From assembly GCA_030649955.1 (NCBI GenBank), contig JAUSFD010000029.1:62001-126000 (forward strand): a stretch of DNA of 64,000 nt, in the 5' to 3' direction. Below the pieces are notes generated by a model. The model was not told where the DNA came from, searched no databases, and worked only from the letters and a program-made list of their open reading frames with translations. Below are positions 33,836 to 42,535 of this stretch, in pieces. The first letter of the stretch is position 1, and every line of letters begins with the position of its first letter. This DNA is from Candidatus Peregrinibacteria bacterium (GTDB taxonomy: Bacteria; Patescibacteriota; Gracilibacteria; Peribacterales; Peribacteraceae). The translations under genes were made by a program, and so were the position numbers.

Positions 33836-36199
33836 TCACCCCCTCCGCTTCCATTTGCTCGGCCCCCTTGCCCGCTTCTTCGCAAGTAATTCAGCTGCCT
33901 CCTCCAAGGTCACGGTATCGGGAGAGAATTTCTTCGGGAGGGAGGCATTCGTCTTCCCGTCGGTGACGTAGGGACCGTAACGACCGGTCTTCACGAGGAT
34001 CTGTGCAGCGGTCGCGGGATCTTCGCCCAGGGTTCGTAATGGCTCCGCGGCTTTCTTGCGCTCCTCCTTCGAACGCGTGAGGAGCTCCACTGCCTGCTCG
34101 CCCGTGATCGCGAGCGGATCGATGTCCTTCAAGCTTACGGTAGCTTCACCGCACTTGAGGTACGGGCCAAAGCGTCCGAAAGCGACGATAACTTTCTCAC
34201 CGTTCGATTCCCCGATCTCCTTCGGGAACTGGAGGAGTGAGAGCGCTTGCTCGAGGGTGACATCAGCTGGAGGGAGGTGCTTGGGGATCGCCGCGCTCTT
34301 CGGCTTCACCTTCTTCACCTTTTTGCCCTTCCCCGCCTTGCCGACATCCGGGTAATCCTCGGGGCGGCCGAGCTGGATGTACGGGCCAAAGCGCCCGGTG
34401 CGGACGAGCACTTCGAAGTTCGTCCCCGGATCCCTCCCGAGGATGCGCTCCTTGAGCACGTCGCTCTTCTGGATCACCTTCGTCTTCTCTGCGACGAGCG
34501 CGCTGAAGGGTTTGTAGAAATCGCGGAGGAACTCACTGCCGCGCGCCTCGCCCTCGGCAATGTCGTCGAGGGACTGTTCCATTCGCGCAGTGAACTGGAG
34601 ATCCACGATATCCTGGAAGTGCTCCGCAAGGAGATCGATCACCGTGAAGGCGATGTCCTCCGGCGCCAGCTGCTTCCCCTCCTTCTTGATGTACCCGCGC
34701 TGCTGGATCGTGGAGATCGTCGGGGCGTAGGTGCTGGGGCGACCGATGCCCTCCTCCTCCATCTTCTTCACCAGGCTCGCTTCCGTGTACCGTGGGGGTG
34801 GTTTCGTGAAGTGCTGCTCTGGGAGGACTTCCGTCGCGGTGAGGGGTTGCCCCTCCGCGAGCGGCGGGAGGAATTTCTCGCCATCCTCCTCTTCGTTCTC
34901 CTTACGCTCATCGCCCTCATCTTTGCCCTCTTGGTAGAGACGGAGGAACCCATCGAAGAGCACCGTCTGCCCCGTGGCGCGGAAGGTGTAGCGGTCTGCG
35001 GAGATATCCACACCAACGCGCTTGAGTTCTGCTGCGGCCATCTGCGTTGCAACGGTGCGGTTCCAGATGAGCGTGTAGAGCTTGAGTTGCTGATGATCGA
35101 GTACGGAGGCGAGTGAACTCGGGGTGAGCGACATTTCGGAGGGGCGGATGGCCTCGTGCGCTTCCTGCGCACCCTTCGACTTCGTCTTGTAGCGACGCGG
35201 CTCTGGCAGCACATACTCCCGACCGTAGTGCTTCTCGATCACGGCCTTCGCGTCACCCAGTGCCTTCTCGCTCAAGTTCACCGAGTCCGTGCGCATGTAC
35301 GTGATGAGACCCATCATCCCTTCGCCCTTCCCCAGGCTCACGCCCTCGTAGAGCTGCTGTGCGATGACCATGGTCTGCTTCACAGAGAACCCGAGCTTGC
35401 GCCCGGCTTCCTGCTGGAGTGTCGAGGTCGTGAACGGCGAAGCAGGGGTCTTCTTGAGCTCCTTCTCCTCCACCGATGCAACTTTCCACACCGCGTCCTT
35501 CACGCTCGCGACGACATCGCTCGCCTCGGCTTCACTCGCGGGAACGAACTTCTCGCCATCGCGCTTGGAGAGGAATGCGCTCACGCTCTCCTGCTTCTGC
35601 GTCTCCAGCTTGGCTTCTATCGTCCAGTACTCCACGGGATTGAACGCGCGGATCTCGCGCTCGCGGTCGACGATCATGCGCACCGCGACGGACTGCACGC
35701 GACCTGCGGAGAGACCGCGGTAGACCTTCTTCCAGAGGAAAGGGGAGAGCGTGTACCCAACCAAGCGGTCGAGGATGCGACGCGCTTGCTGTGCATCGAC
35801 GAGCTTCATGTTGATGACGCGCGGGTGTTCCACCGCCTCGCGGATCGCGCTCTCCGTGATCTCGTGGAAGACGATGCGACGTACGGCCTCGGGGTTCGAA
35901 ACCTTGAGCACCTGCGTGAGATGCCAACCGATCGCCTCTCCCTCGCGGTCCTCATCAGTCGCGATCCAGAGATCATCGGCTTCCTTGAGTGCATCACGCA
36001 GACGCTTCACCGTCGTCTTCTTCTCGTCAGGCACCTCGTACTCCGCTGCGAAATCGCTATCGACATCCACACCCAAGGTACTGCTCGGCAGATCACGCAC
36101 ATGCCCCATGCTCGCCTCGACGATGAAATCCTTCCCGAGGAATCTCTTAATCGTCTTCGCCTTCGCGGGACTCTCGACGATGACTAAGTGTGTGCTCAT
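33836..36199 (-). CDS. topA: DNA topoisomerase I
   Basis: 787 residues from ATG 36199 (MSTHLVIVESPAKAKTI). The Toprim domain shows VESPAKAKTI and DEDREGEAIGWHL; the catalytic tyrosine is in LITYMRTDSVNLS. After the core (about residue 580) the C-terminus has at least three topoisomerase C-terminal repeats (FEVLVRTGRFGPYIQLG, VIVAFGRFGPYLKCG, ILVKTGRYGPYVTDG) and a basic tail, with no zinc fingers. It relaxes negative supercoils by single-strand passage. Confidence 0.97.
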   Translation of the reverse strand: MSTHLVIVESPAKAKTIKRFLGKDFIVEASMGHVRDLPSSTLGVDVDSDFAAEYEVPDEKKTTVKRLRDALKEADDLWIATDEDREGEAIGWHLTQVLKVSNPEAVRRIVFHEITESAIREAVEHPRVINMKLVDAQQARRILDRLVGYTLSPFLWKKVYRGLSAGRVQSVAVRMIVDREREIRAFNPVEYWTIEAKLETQKQESVSAFLSKRDGEKFVPASEAEASDVVASVKDAVWKVASVEEKELKKTPASPFTTSTLQQEAGRKLGFSVKQTMVIAQQLYEGVSLGKGEGMMGLITYMRTDSVNLSEKALGDAKAVIEKHYGREYVLPEPRRYKTKSKGAQEAHEAIRPSEMSLTPSSLASVLDHQQLKLYTLIWNRTVATQMAAAELKRVGVDISADRYTFRATGQTVLFDGFLRLYQEGKDEGDERKENEEEDGEKFLPPLAEGQPLTATEVLPEQHFTKPPPRYTEASLVKKMEEEGIGRPSTYAPTISTIQQRGYIKKEGKQLAPEDIAFTVIDLLAEHFQDIVDLQFTARMEQSLDDIAEGEARGSEFLRDFYKPFSALVAEKTKVIQKSDVLKERILGRDPGTNFEVLVRTGRFGPYIQLGRPEDYPDVGKAGKGKKVKKVKPKSAAIPKHLPPADVTLEQALSLLQFPKEIGESNGEKVIVAFGRFGPYLKCGEATVSLKDIDPLAITGEQAVELLTRSKEERKKAAEPLRTLGEDPATAAQILVKTGRYGPYVTDGKTNASLPKKFSPDTVTLEEAAELLAKKRARGPSKWKRRG

Positions 36200-36422
36200 G
36201 CGAAACAGTGGAAGGCAAACGGGGTGGAGACTAGGCAGTGTGAGGAGGCCTGTCAAAACGAACTCGCGCGTTTGACCATTCTGCCACAAGATCTTGAGGG
36301 AGATGCGGAATTAGTATGGGGTAGTGGAGCGTATTACCCCCCCAATATGCTTTGTTTTTGGCTGTAGTAAGCCACAATATGTACCTTCCGTGTTGCGGAG
36401 GCTCTGACCCAATGTTTTTGGC
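36200..36422. other. Divergent gap between topA and the HU gene
   Basis: No gene. On the minus strand a TAGTCT box lies about 34 bases before the topA ATG. Small weak hairpins can be drawn (for example CCTTCCG-TGTTG-CGGAGG near 36382) but nothing decisive. Confidence 0.4.
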
Positions 36423-36450
36423 TTGCCCAAGCCCACTCTGAGCGTACACT
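36423..36450 (+). promoter_or_regulatory. Promoter of the HU gene
   Basis: TTGCCC, 16-bp spacer, TACACT. Unlike most genes here the ATG lies 33 bases downstream, giving a short pyrimidine-rich leader. Confidence 0.5.
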
Positions 36451-36483
36451 GGAGGTCAGCCTACTTCCTTCCCCCCCCTCTTC

Positions 36484-36759
36484 ATGTCCAAGCAGGATCT
36501 GATTGCAGCCATCGCGGACGCCGCTGGTATTACGAAGCGCGCCGCTGGTGATGCGCTCCAGGCCATCATCAATATCATTATCAAGAACCTCAAGAAGGGG
36601 ACTTCCGTCACGATCACCGGCTTCGGCACCTTCAAGCTGTCGCACCGCGCTGCGCGCATGGGCGTGAACCCGAGGAACCCGACCCAGAAGATCTCCATCC
36701 CTGCGATGAAGGTCCCATCCTTCAAGGCCGGCAAGACGCTCAAGGACGCCGTCCGCTAA
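36484..36759 (+). CDS. hup: HU-family nucleoid protein
   Basis: 91 residues. It begins MSKQDLIAAIADAAGITKRAAGDAL and has the HU arm region VTITGFGTFKLSHRAARMGVNPRNPTQKISIPA with the conserved NP tip. It bends and compacts DNA as a dimer. A terminator follows directly. Confidence 0.95.
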   Translation: MSKQDLIAAIADAAGITKRAAGDALQAIINIIIKNLKKGTSVTITGFGTFKLSHRAARMGVNPRNPTQKISIPAMKVPSFKAGKTLKDAVR

Positions 36760-36776
36760 TCCTTCGATTTTCGAAC

Positions 36777-36803
36777 GAAGCCTCCCCATCGACGGGGGGC
36801 TTC
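36777..36803 (+). terminator. Hairpin terminator after the HU gene
   Basis: GAAGCCTCCCC - ATCGA - CGGGGGGCTTC forms a long GC stem, followed by a weak TTC stretch. One of the few conventional hairpins at a gene end in the window. Confidence 0.65.
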
Positions 36804-36859
36804 TTCGCGGTATAGGTTGATGTTCCCTCCCCGCGCAACTCGCGCTATCCTCACACTCG

Positions 36860-37396
36860 ATGAATACCTCCGTCATCCAGGACAAGCTCGCAACGCTCCT
36901 CACACACCTCGGTCTCCCTTTCGAGAAGATCGTCATCGGCGAGGAGGAGGGCAGTATGATCCGCGTGGACATCGTCTCTCCACAGCCCAGCCGCATCATC
37001 GGGTGGCACGGCGAAACACTGCAGGCGCTCGAGCACCTGCTCAAATCCCTGGTGCGAGCGGCGGAGAACATGACGACACCCCCTTTCATCTTGCTCGATA
37101 CCGATGGCTACCGCCGCATGCAGGAGGACAAAGTCTGCAAGATCGCGGAGCAGAAGGCGGACTTCGTCCGTCGCACCGGCACGCGCGTCGCGCTCGCCCC
37201 CATGAGTCCCTACTTCCGCCGCATCGTGCACCTGCACGTCGCGAACACGCCAAGCTTGAGTGATCTCACCACGGAGAGCGTGGGTGAAGGCGAGTACCGG
37301 CAGATCGTGCTGCGCATGAAGACGGAGAAAGCCTCTGATAGTGGCGAGCTCTCGCCGACGATGGCGGAGGACGATCTTGGCAACTTAGATATTTGA
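36860..37396 (+). CDS. Jag-type KH-R3H RNA-binding protein
   Basis: 178 residues. A KH domain contains RIIGWHGETLQALEHLLKSLV (GxxG-type loop) and an R3H domain contains MSPYFRRIVHLHVANTPSLSDLTTESVGEGEYR. The N-terminal Jag domain of the full-length family is missing, and the usual rnpA-yidC-jag neighbourhood is absent. Family members bind RNA and influence division and wall synthesis. TATCCT lies 8 bases before the ATG. Confidence 0.88.
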   Translation: MNTSVIQDKLATLLTHLGLPFEKIVIGEEEGSMIRVDIVSPQPSRIIGWHGETLQALEHLLKSLVRAAENMTTPPFILLDTDGYRRMQEDKVCKIAEQKADFVRRTGTRVALAPMSPYFRRIVHLHVANTPSLSDLTTESVGEGEYRQIVLRMKTEKASDSGELSPTMAEDDLGNLDI

Positions 37397-37419
37397 AGAG
37401 AATGACTCCGACCACGAGA

Positions 37420-37504
37420 CGTTTATTCGTTGATTGGTTTATTCGTTTACTCGAGTACTCATCTATTCGAATAAACGAATCAACGAGTAAACCAATAAAC
37501 GAGC
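37420..37504. repeat. Octamer-built inverted repeat, copy 1
   Basis: The left arm is four tandem 8-mers (CGTTTATT, CGTTGATT, GGTTTATT, CGTTTACT) and the right arm runs of complementary words such as AATAAACG and AATCAACG. The units are shuffled so the arms pair only approximately. It lies between convergent jag and dnaJ. Copies at 44695-44769 and 52904-52984. Confidence 0.85.
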
Positions 37505-37505
37505 G

Positions 37506-38600
37506 TCACAGTGTCTTGAGCTTCCGCCACTCCTCCACAATCCTCCTCTCCTCTCGGCTCAGCTTCGTCGGTATCTCCACCTGCACGGTCACGTAGTGAT
37601 CTCCCATTTTACTGCTGCTGAGGACGGGCATCCCCTGCCCGCGGATGCGGAAGACCTGCTGAGGCTGCGTCCCCTCGGGAACTTTCAGCATCATGCTGTC
37701 GTGCACAGTCTCCACGGAGACTTCTGCACCCAGGAGCGCATCGAGGACAGAGATCTTCTTCACCGAGCGCACATCATCACCATCTCGCACGAACTCAGGA
37801 TGGGGCGTGACGCGGACCGTGACGTAGAGGTCCCCTGCAGGAGCCTTGCGCCTCCCCGCATCGCCGAGCCCGCGCATCCGGAGCGTCTGACCATCGTGGA
37901 GACCTGCGGGGATACCAATAGTGAGCTCAACAGTCTGCTGCACTCTCCCCTCGCCATCGCACTTCTTGCACGGCTTCTCTGGCACCTTCCCGGACCCTCT
38001 GCACTTCGAACACACGTAGCGCTGCTGAATCGTGCCGAAAAAGGATGCTGTGGAGCGTGTTACCTGCCCCGTGCCACCGCACTCCGTGCACGTGATGAGC
38101 GCCGCTCCCCCCTCCGCACCCGTTCCCTCGCACCGCTCGCAGGGAGCGAGCTTCCGGACGGAAATAATCTTCGTCGCGCCCTTCACGACATCCATGAAGG
38201 GGACGGTGATCGAAACTTCGCGATCAGCTCCGGCGTCATCTGCAACCGCTCCTCTCCTCCCGCCCTGCGCGCTCCCGCCGAAGAAGCTCTCGAAAATATC
38301 GGAGAAGCCCGACATGTCACCACCGGAGAACGAGGAGAAATCGAATCCGCCGAACCCGTTGCCTCCACCACCTTGTGGGCCGTTCCCACCGACACCGTAC
38401 TGGTCGTACATCTGCTTCTTCTTCGGATTGCTGAGCACTTCGTACGCCTCGTTCACCTCCTTGAACTTCCGCTCTGCATCCTTGTCACCTTTGTGCTTGT
38501 CCGGATGGAGCTCCTTGCTGAGCTGGCGGTACGCCTTCTTGACCTCCTCCGCAGATGCGCCCTTCTTCAAGCCGAGCACCTCGTAGAAATCCTTTGCCAT
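37506..38600 (-). CDS. dnaJ: Chaperone DnaJ
   Basis: 364 residues from ATG 38600, 7 bases after TATGCT. The J domain has the HPD motif (ELHPDKHKG), then a Gly/Phe-rich region, four zinc-binding CxxCxGxG repeats (CERCEGTG, CTECGGTG, CSKCRGSG, CKKCDGEG) and the C-terminal substrate domain. It is the co-chaperone of DnaK; neither dnaK nor grpE is in the window. Confidence 0.97.
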   Translation of the reverse strand: MAKDFYEVLGLKKGASAEEVKKAYRQLSKELHPDKHKGDKDAERKFKEVNEAYEVLSNPKKKQMYDQYGVGGNGPQGGGGNGFGGFDFSSFSGGDMSGFSDIFESFFGGSAQGGRRGAVADDAGADREVSITVPFMDVVKGATKIISVRKLAPCERCEGTGAEGGAALITCTECGGTGQVTRSTASFFGTIQQRYVCSKCRGSGKVPEKPCKKCDGEGRVQQTVELTIGIPAGLHDGQTLRMRGLGDAGRRKAPAGDLYVTVRVTPHPEFVRDGDDVRSVKKISVLDALLGAEVSVETVHDSMMLKVPEGTQPQQVFRIRGQGMPVLSSSKMGDHYVTVQVEIPTKLSREERRIVEEWRKLKTL

Positions 38601-38743
38601 CTCGCACAGCATACCGAATCGCGCCGTCCCCGCCATCCCTGATGGAAGCCAAAAACTGCGCGCCTCCTGTCAAGATAACCTCCGGGCAGAGAATGGGCAG
38701 GAAGAAGGAAAAATGGTATAATGTTCGGAACACATCAATATCC

Positions 38744-39781
38744 ATGCCCATGCGCAGTGCTATCCGCTGGCTCACTCTCTCGCTCGCGGTGAGTTGCATC
38801 GCCATCGTCGGCTACGCGTTGACAGGCTACGACGTCTCGCAACTGCAGGGACGCGTGCTGGCGCCAGAGACGCAGCTCGACATCCCCTGGCGCACATTCG
38901 ACCCAGAGGAAGTGGCGAGCGGCTCCACCATCGCACCGAATACGCACACGATTTTCCACCTCCCCGCGGACGCGGGTAGAGTCGCGCGGAAGGTGCTCTT
39001 TGGAGACACTGGGGATACCGTGCGCTACTGGGGCTACTGCTACCCAGAGGGGTACGACGAGAGCGAGATTGCGCACATCGTCGGTTTCCCTGGGAAACTC
39101 TTCCTCTCGGAAGCCGAGCGCGCCGACCGGCAGGAGCAGTTCAACAAGCGGTTCCGCACGTTCTCCATCTTCCAACCCCCCACGAAACTGGAGACGGAAC
39201 TCAAGGAACGCACGCGCATGGGAGTGATTCGACACCAGCTGGAGGTGTTCACTGCGGGCATGAGTTGCTACGTGATGAGTGAAGCTCCCCTCCCCATCGG
39301 CACCGATCTGGATGAGGACATGCTCAACTCCATGCTCGAGAAGATGCACCGTACAGATCCCGAGAATGAAGATACGGACGGGGATGGTCTTTGGGATGGA
39401 CCGGAAGTGCTGATTGCGAAGACGGACCCGCTGCGCCGCGATACGGACAGCGACGGCATTATCGACGGTATCGAGGACGTGAACCACAACGGCATCCGCG
39501 ACTCGGGGGAAACGGATCCCACGAACATCGACTCGGACCGGGACGGCCTGTGTGATGGATACTGCCGCATCTCCAAGGGCGGCCGCGTGTGCAGCGACTT
39601 CGGTAAGACGATCGGCTGCATCCCGACGATCAGCATCAAGTGGCGCGGAGAGGACAAGAACTTGAACGGGCAGCTGGATGCGAACGAAACGGACCCACTG
39701 GATATCGATACCGACGGCGACGGCGTCTTCGATGAACAGGAGTACTTCCAGTGTCTCCTGGAGAAGAAAACAGGTTGTTAG
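38744..39781 (+). CDS. Secreted calcium-binding repeat protein
   Basis: 345 residues from ATG 38744 (38750 also possible). An N-terminal signal or anchor helix (about 8-28) is followed by about 160 residues without recognisable domain, then several DxDxDG calcium loops of thrombospondin-3/EF-like type (NEDTDGDGLWDG, RRDTDSDGIIDG, NIDSDRDGLCDG, DIDTDGDGVFDE) from about 205. TATAAT lies at 38717-38722, 21 bases upstream, so this gene has a short leader. It is divergent from dnaJ. Confidence 0.75.
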   Translation: MPMRSAIRWLTLSLAVSCIAIVGYALTGYDVSQLQGRVLAPETQLDIPWRTFDPEEVASGSTIAPNTHTIFHLPADAGRVARKVLFGDTGDTVRYWGYCYPEGYDESEIAHIVGFPGKLFLSEAERADRQEQFNKRFRTFSIFQPPTKLETELKERTRMGVIRHQLEVFTAGMSCYVMSEAPLPIGTDLDEDMLNSMLEKMHRTDPENEDTDGDGLWDGPEVLIAKTDPLRRDTDSDGIIDGIEDVNHNGIRDSGETDPTNIDSDRDGLCDGYCRISKGGRVCSDFGKTIGCIPTISIKWRGEDKNLNGQLDANETDPLDIDTDGDGVFDEQEYFQCLLEKKTGC

Positions 39782-39809
39782 GGCACCATTTATCCTGTAT
39801 ACTGTCCAG

Positions 39810-40352
39810 ATGGATCGAACACACATCCTCACCGTAAGCCTCACGCTCGCCCTCGTCGCAATCGCGGTGCCGCAGGCACACGCGTACATGACCCCCGAAC
39901 AGGTGCTACTCCAACAGGAGCACATGTACTACTTCCCGACGGCGGAAGCGAAGACCGCGCGGGAAATCCGGGCTGAACAGGAGGAGAAGCGGGTGGCGAA
40001 GCACCTCCAGGAACAAGAGGAACTCATCGCGAAGTCACGTGAGGAGGAACGTGTGCACGCTGCTGCGCTCGCGGGAGAACCTACGGAGGAGGAAGACGAG
40101 GAGATCGATGATGAACCGCAACTGGTGCCCGGTGCACAGACACCCGGCATCACGCTCGATGCTGCAGCGCTTCGCTTACTCTCGCGCATCGAACGCATTC
40201 GCGAACCCAACCTCCCAGCAGAGACTGTGCACAGCGGCGCTCCGCTGACACCCACGGGACCTGCGGTGGTCATCGCTATCGTCGCGCTCGTGTGTGCAGG
40301 CATCTGGACAGTTCGGCGCGCAACCAAGCTGGAGCGGGCGTACATTCGCTGA
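39810..40352 (+). CDS. Secreted charged protein with C-terminal membrane helix
   Basis: 180 residues from ATG 39810, 6 bases after TATACT with TTGTTA 17 bp further up. A signal peptide ends PQAHAYM (about 25), then a very charged helical stretch (about 45-110, REIRAEQEEKRVAKHLQEQEELIAKSREEER), an acidic linker and a membrane helix (about 153-170). Not recognised. Confidence 0.72.
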   Translation: MDRTHILTVSLTLALVAIAVPQAHAYMTPEQVLLQQEHMYYFPTAEAKTAREIRAEQEEKRVAKHLQEQEELIAKSREEERVHAAALAGEPTEEEDEEIDDEPQLVPGAQTPGITLDAAALRLLSRIERIREPNLPAETVHSGAPLTPTGPAVVIAIVALVCAGIWTVRRATKLERAYIR

Positions 40353-40449
40353 AAGCGACGTTCTACGACGTCGTAGAACGGGCACGATTTTGCCGTGGGA
40401 AAACACGCCCCTTTGTTGTCGCTGCAGACCAGTCTGCTACCGTGATGCG

Positions 40450-42123
40450 GTGACGCAGTTCTCCCTCACCGGCAAGCGGTGGATCCTCAGGCAGCCGCGT
40501 GGGACGCAGCTTGGCGCGCTCATCCCCTCCCTCTGCGCGGAGCGCGCGATCGATCCCACTCTCGACCTCACCAGCGCTTCGCTGATGGCTCCCGATCTCT
40601 TCCCGTCCATGCAGGATGCTGTGCGGATCACCCGCGATGCAATGACGGATGGAAGGAAGATCAGCATCTTCGGGGACTACGATTGCGACGGGGTGACGGC
40701 AACTGCGCAGATCGTGCGCTTCTTCCTCAGACATGGCGTCACTCCCCACGTCCGGCTGCCCCACCGCGTGAAGGATGGCTACGGCCTCAAGGATGGCACG
40801 ATCGAGGAACTGCACGCGCTCGGCACGGAGCTCCTCATCACCGTAGATACGGGCATCTCGTCCCTGGGACCCATCACTCTTGCGAAGGAGCACGGCATGC
40901 AGGTGATCGTCCTCGATCACCACCACGTCCCCGCGATGCTGCCACCTGCCGATGCGCTGGTGCACCCCGCGCTCTCCCCTGCGTTCCCACACCCACATCC
41001 CTCTGCTGCAGGCATCGCCTTCACGTACGTCACTGCACTGGAGCAATCCTTCGGGAGCGGGAGCACGTGGACCGGCGCGGAAGTGGAGATGGACATCGCC
41101 CTCGCAGCGGTGGGGACGGTTGCAGATGTCGTTCCCCTCCAGGGTCACAACCGTTCGCTCGTGCGACAGGGGATCGGCGCCCTTCAACGCATGCAGGGAT
41201 CGCCGCTGTGGACGCTCCTCGCGAGTACGGGATCGCCTGGTGCCCTCACGAGTCGCGACATCGCCTTCCGCATCGCTCCGCGTCTCAACGCCGCAGGTCG
41301 TATGGCGGATCCTATGATCGCGCTCAAGGCACTCCTGGGAGATCAGCAATCCCTCGCTGCGCTCGACTCCCTCAACCGGGAACGCCAGGAGCAGACCGCC
41401 ACCCTCCTCGAGGAACTCCTTGAAGACGAGAGCCTCGATTTCTCCTCTCCATTCCTCGCGAGCGTGAGCGAACGCTATCCCCCCGGCATCGCCGGCCTCC
41501 TCGCTGGGAAACTCACGGAGCTCTACGGGAAGCCCAGTATCGTGGGTCATGTCCGGGGAGATCTGGTCACCGCATCGCTGCGGAGTCCCCCCTGCTACAG
41601 CATCATCGACGGTCTCACGGCGTGCGCGGACCTCCTGATGACGTTCGGCGGACATGCGCAAGCCGCCGGGTGCACGTTCGAAGTCGCGAAGGCACCCCTC
41701 CTCTTCGAGAGACTCGAGCAGCACATCCTCGACCGCGTCGACGCAGATGAGCTCTGCCCCTCCCTCCTCCTCGAGGCGGAACTTTCTCCCGCGCACATCA
41801 CTGCTGATCTCCTTCGCGAGATCACCCTCCTGGAGCCCTTCGGACAGGGCAATCCCGAGCCTCGCTTCCTCCTGCGTTCGATCCTCCTCTCCGAACCCCG
41901 CATTGTCGGGAGCAGCGCCTCACACATCCAGGCACGCATCGGTCCGCACAAGGCAATAGGTTTCAAGTTGGGAGATCACTTCCCATTAGTCACGGAGCCC
42001 CTCGACCTCGCGTGCAGAGTGGGATTCGACACGTGGCAGGGGAGGGTGGGAGTGCAGCTCTACATTGATGATCTCAGAGTTGCTGCCCGAACTGCCTCAC
42101 CCATCGGAGAATATAGAATATAG
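40450..42123 (+). CDS. recJ: RecJ-type single-stranded-DNA 5'-3' exonuclease
   Basis: 557 residues from GTG 40450, 6 bases after TACCGT. The DHH phosphoesterase motifs are clear: GDYDCDGVTATAQ, VDTGISS, DHHHVP and VGTVADVVPL, followed by RIAPRLNAAGRM and the DHHA1 region with GGHAQAAGCTF. RecJ degrades 5' ends in recombination and mismatch repair. The last codons (EYRI) lie inside a repeat element. Confidence 0.93.
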   Translation: MTQFSLTGKRWILRQPRGTQLGALIPSLCAERAIDPTLDLTSASLMAPDLFPSMQDAVRITRDAMTDGRKISIFGDYDCDGVTATAQIVRFFLRHGVTPHVRLPHRVKDGYGLKDGTIEELHALGTELLITVDTGISSLGPITLAKEHGMQVIVLDHHHVPAMLPPADALVHPALSPAFPHPHPSAAGIAFTYVTALEQSFGSGSTWTGAEVEMDIALAAVGTVADVVPLQGHNRSLVRQGIGALQRMQGSPLWTLLASTGSPGALTSRDIAFRIAPRLNAAGRMADPMIALKALLGDQQSLAALDSLNRERQEQTATLLEELLEDESLDFSSPFLASVSERYPPGIAGLLAGKLTELYGKPSIVGHVRGDLVTASLRSPPCYSIIDGLTACADLLMTFGGHAQAAGCTFEVAKAPLLFERLEQHILDRVDADELCPSLLLEAELSPAHITADLLREITLLEPFGQGNPEPRFLLRSILLSEPRIVGSSASHIQARIGPHKAIGFKLGDHFPLVTEPLDLACRVGFDTWQGRVGVQLYIDDLRVAARTASPIGEYRI

Positions 42124-42203
42124 AATGTGGAATATTGAATGGAATCTTGAATCAAGAAATGCGGAATATTCTACATTCCATATTCAACATTCAATATTCT
42201 GAT
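42109..42203. repeat. GAATATT-type inverted repeat spanning the end of recJ
   Basis: Left arm words such as AGAATATAGAATGTGGAATATTGAAT face right arm words such as ATTCCATATTCAACATTCAATATTC, with a short centre near 42153. It includes the recJ stop codon and abuts the stop of the convergent HTH gene. Probably a bidirectional terminator. Confidence 0.8.
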
Positions 42204-42428
42204 TCACACCGGTGCAAGTTTCCCTTCCATGGAGAACACCTCGGTCAAATCCACACCCAAGGCTGAGGAGATTTTGTAGGCGAGGAGAATCGAGGGGTTC
42301 GTGCGGCCGCGCTCGATCGACATGATCGTCTGGCGACTGACTCCCGTGCGGAGCGCCAGCTCCTCCTGCGTCATGTTGCGCTCGAAGCGCAGGCGGCGGA
42401 TCGCGTTCTTCAGGAGGATGGTCGACAT
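42204..42428 (-). CDS. Small XRE-family helix-turn-helix regulator
   Basis: 74 residues, almost entirely one XRE domain (LRFERNMTQEELALRTGVSRQTIMSIERGRTNPSILLAYKISSALG). Such single-domain regulators bind DNA as dimers; the target is unknown. TATTGT lies 23 bases before the ATG. Confidence 0.88.
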   Translation of the reverse strand: MSTILLKNAIRRLRFERNMTQEELALRTGVSRQTIMSIERGRTNPSILLAYKISSALGVDLTEVFSMEGKLAPV

Positions 42429-42535
42429 GGAGAGGAGTGGAGAGGTTGCCTACAATAGCGAGGGGGGAGCCAGCGCGCTAGTGCTCCTTAAGCTGGCGCA
42501 TTGTACTGATGCAATTGCCAAGGGCAAGGGCAATG

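Noticed and set aside
35156-36187. 343-codon plus-strand frame opposite topA
   Set aside because: The topA translation is a full-length, motif-complete protein on the other strand; long antisense frames are expected in GC-rich sequence.
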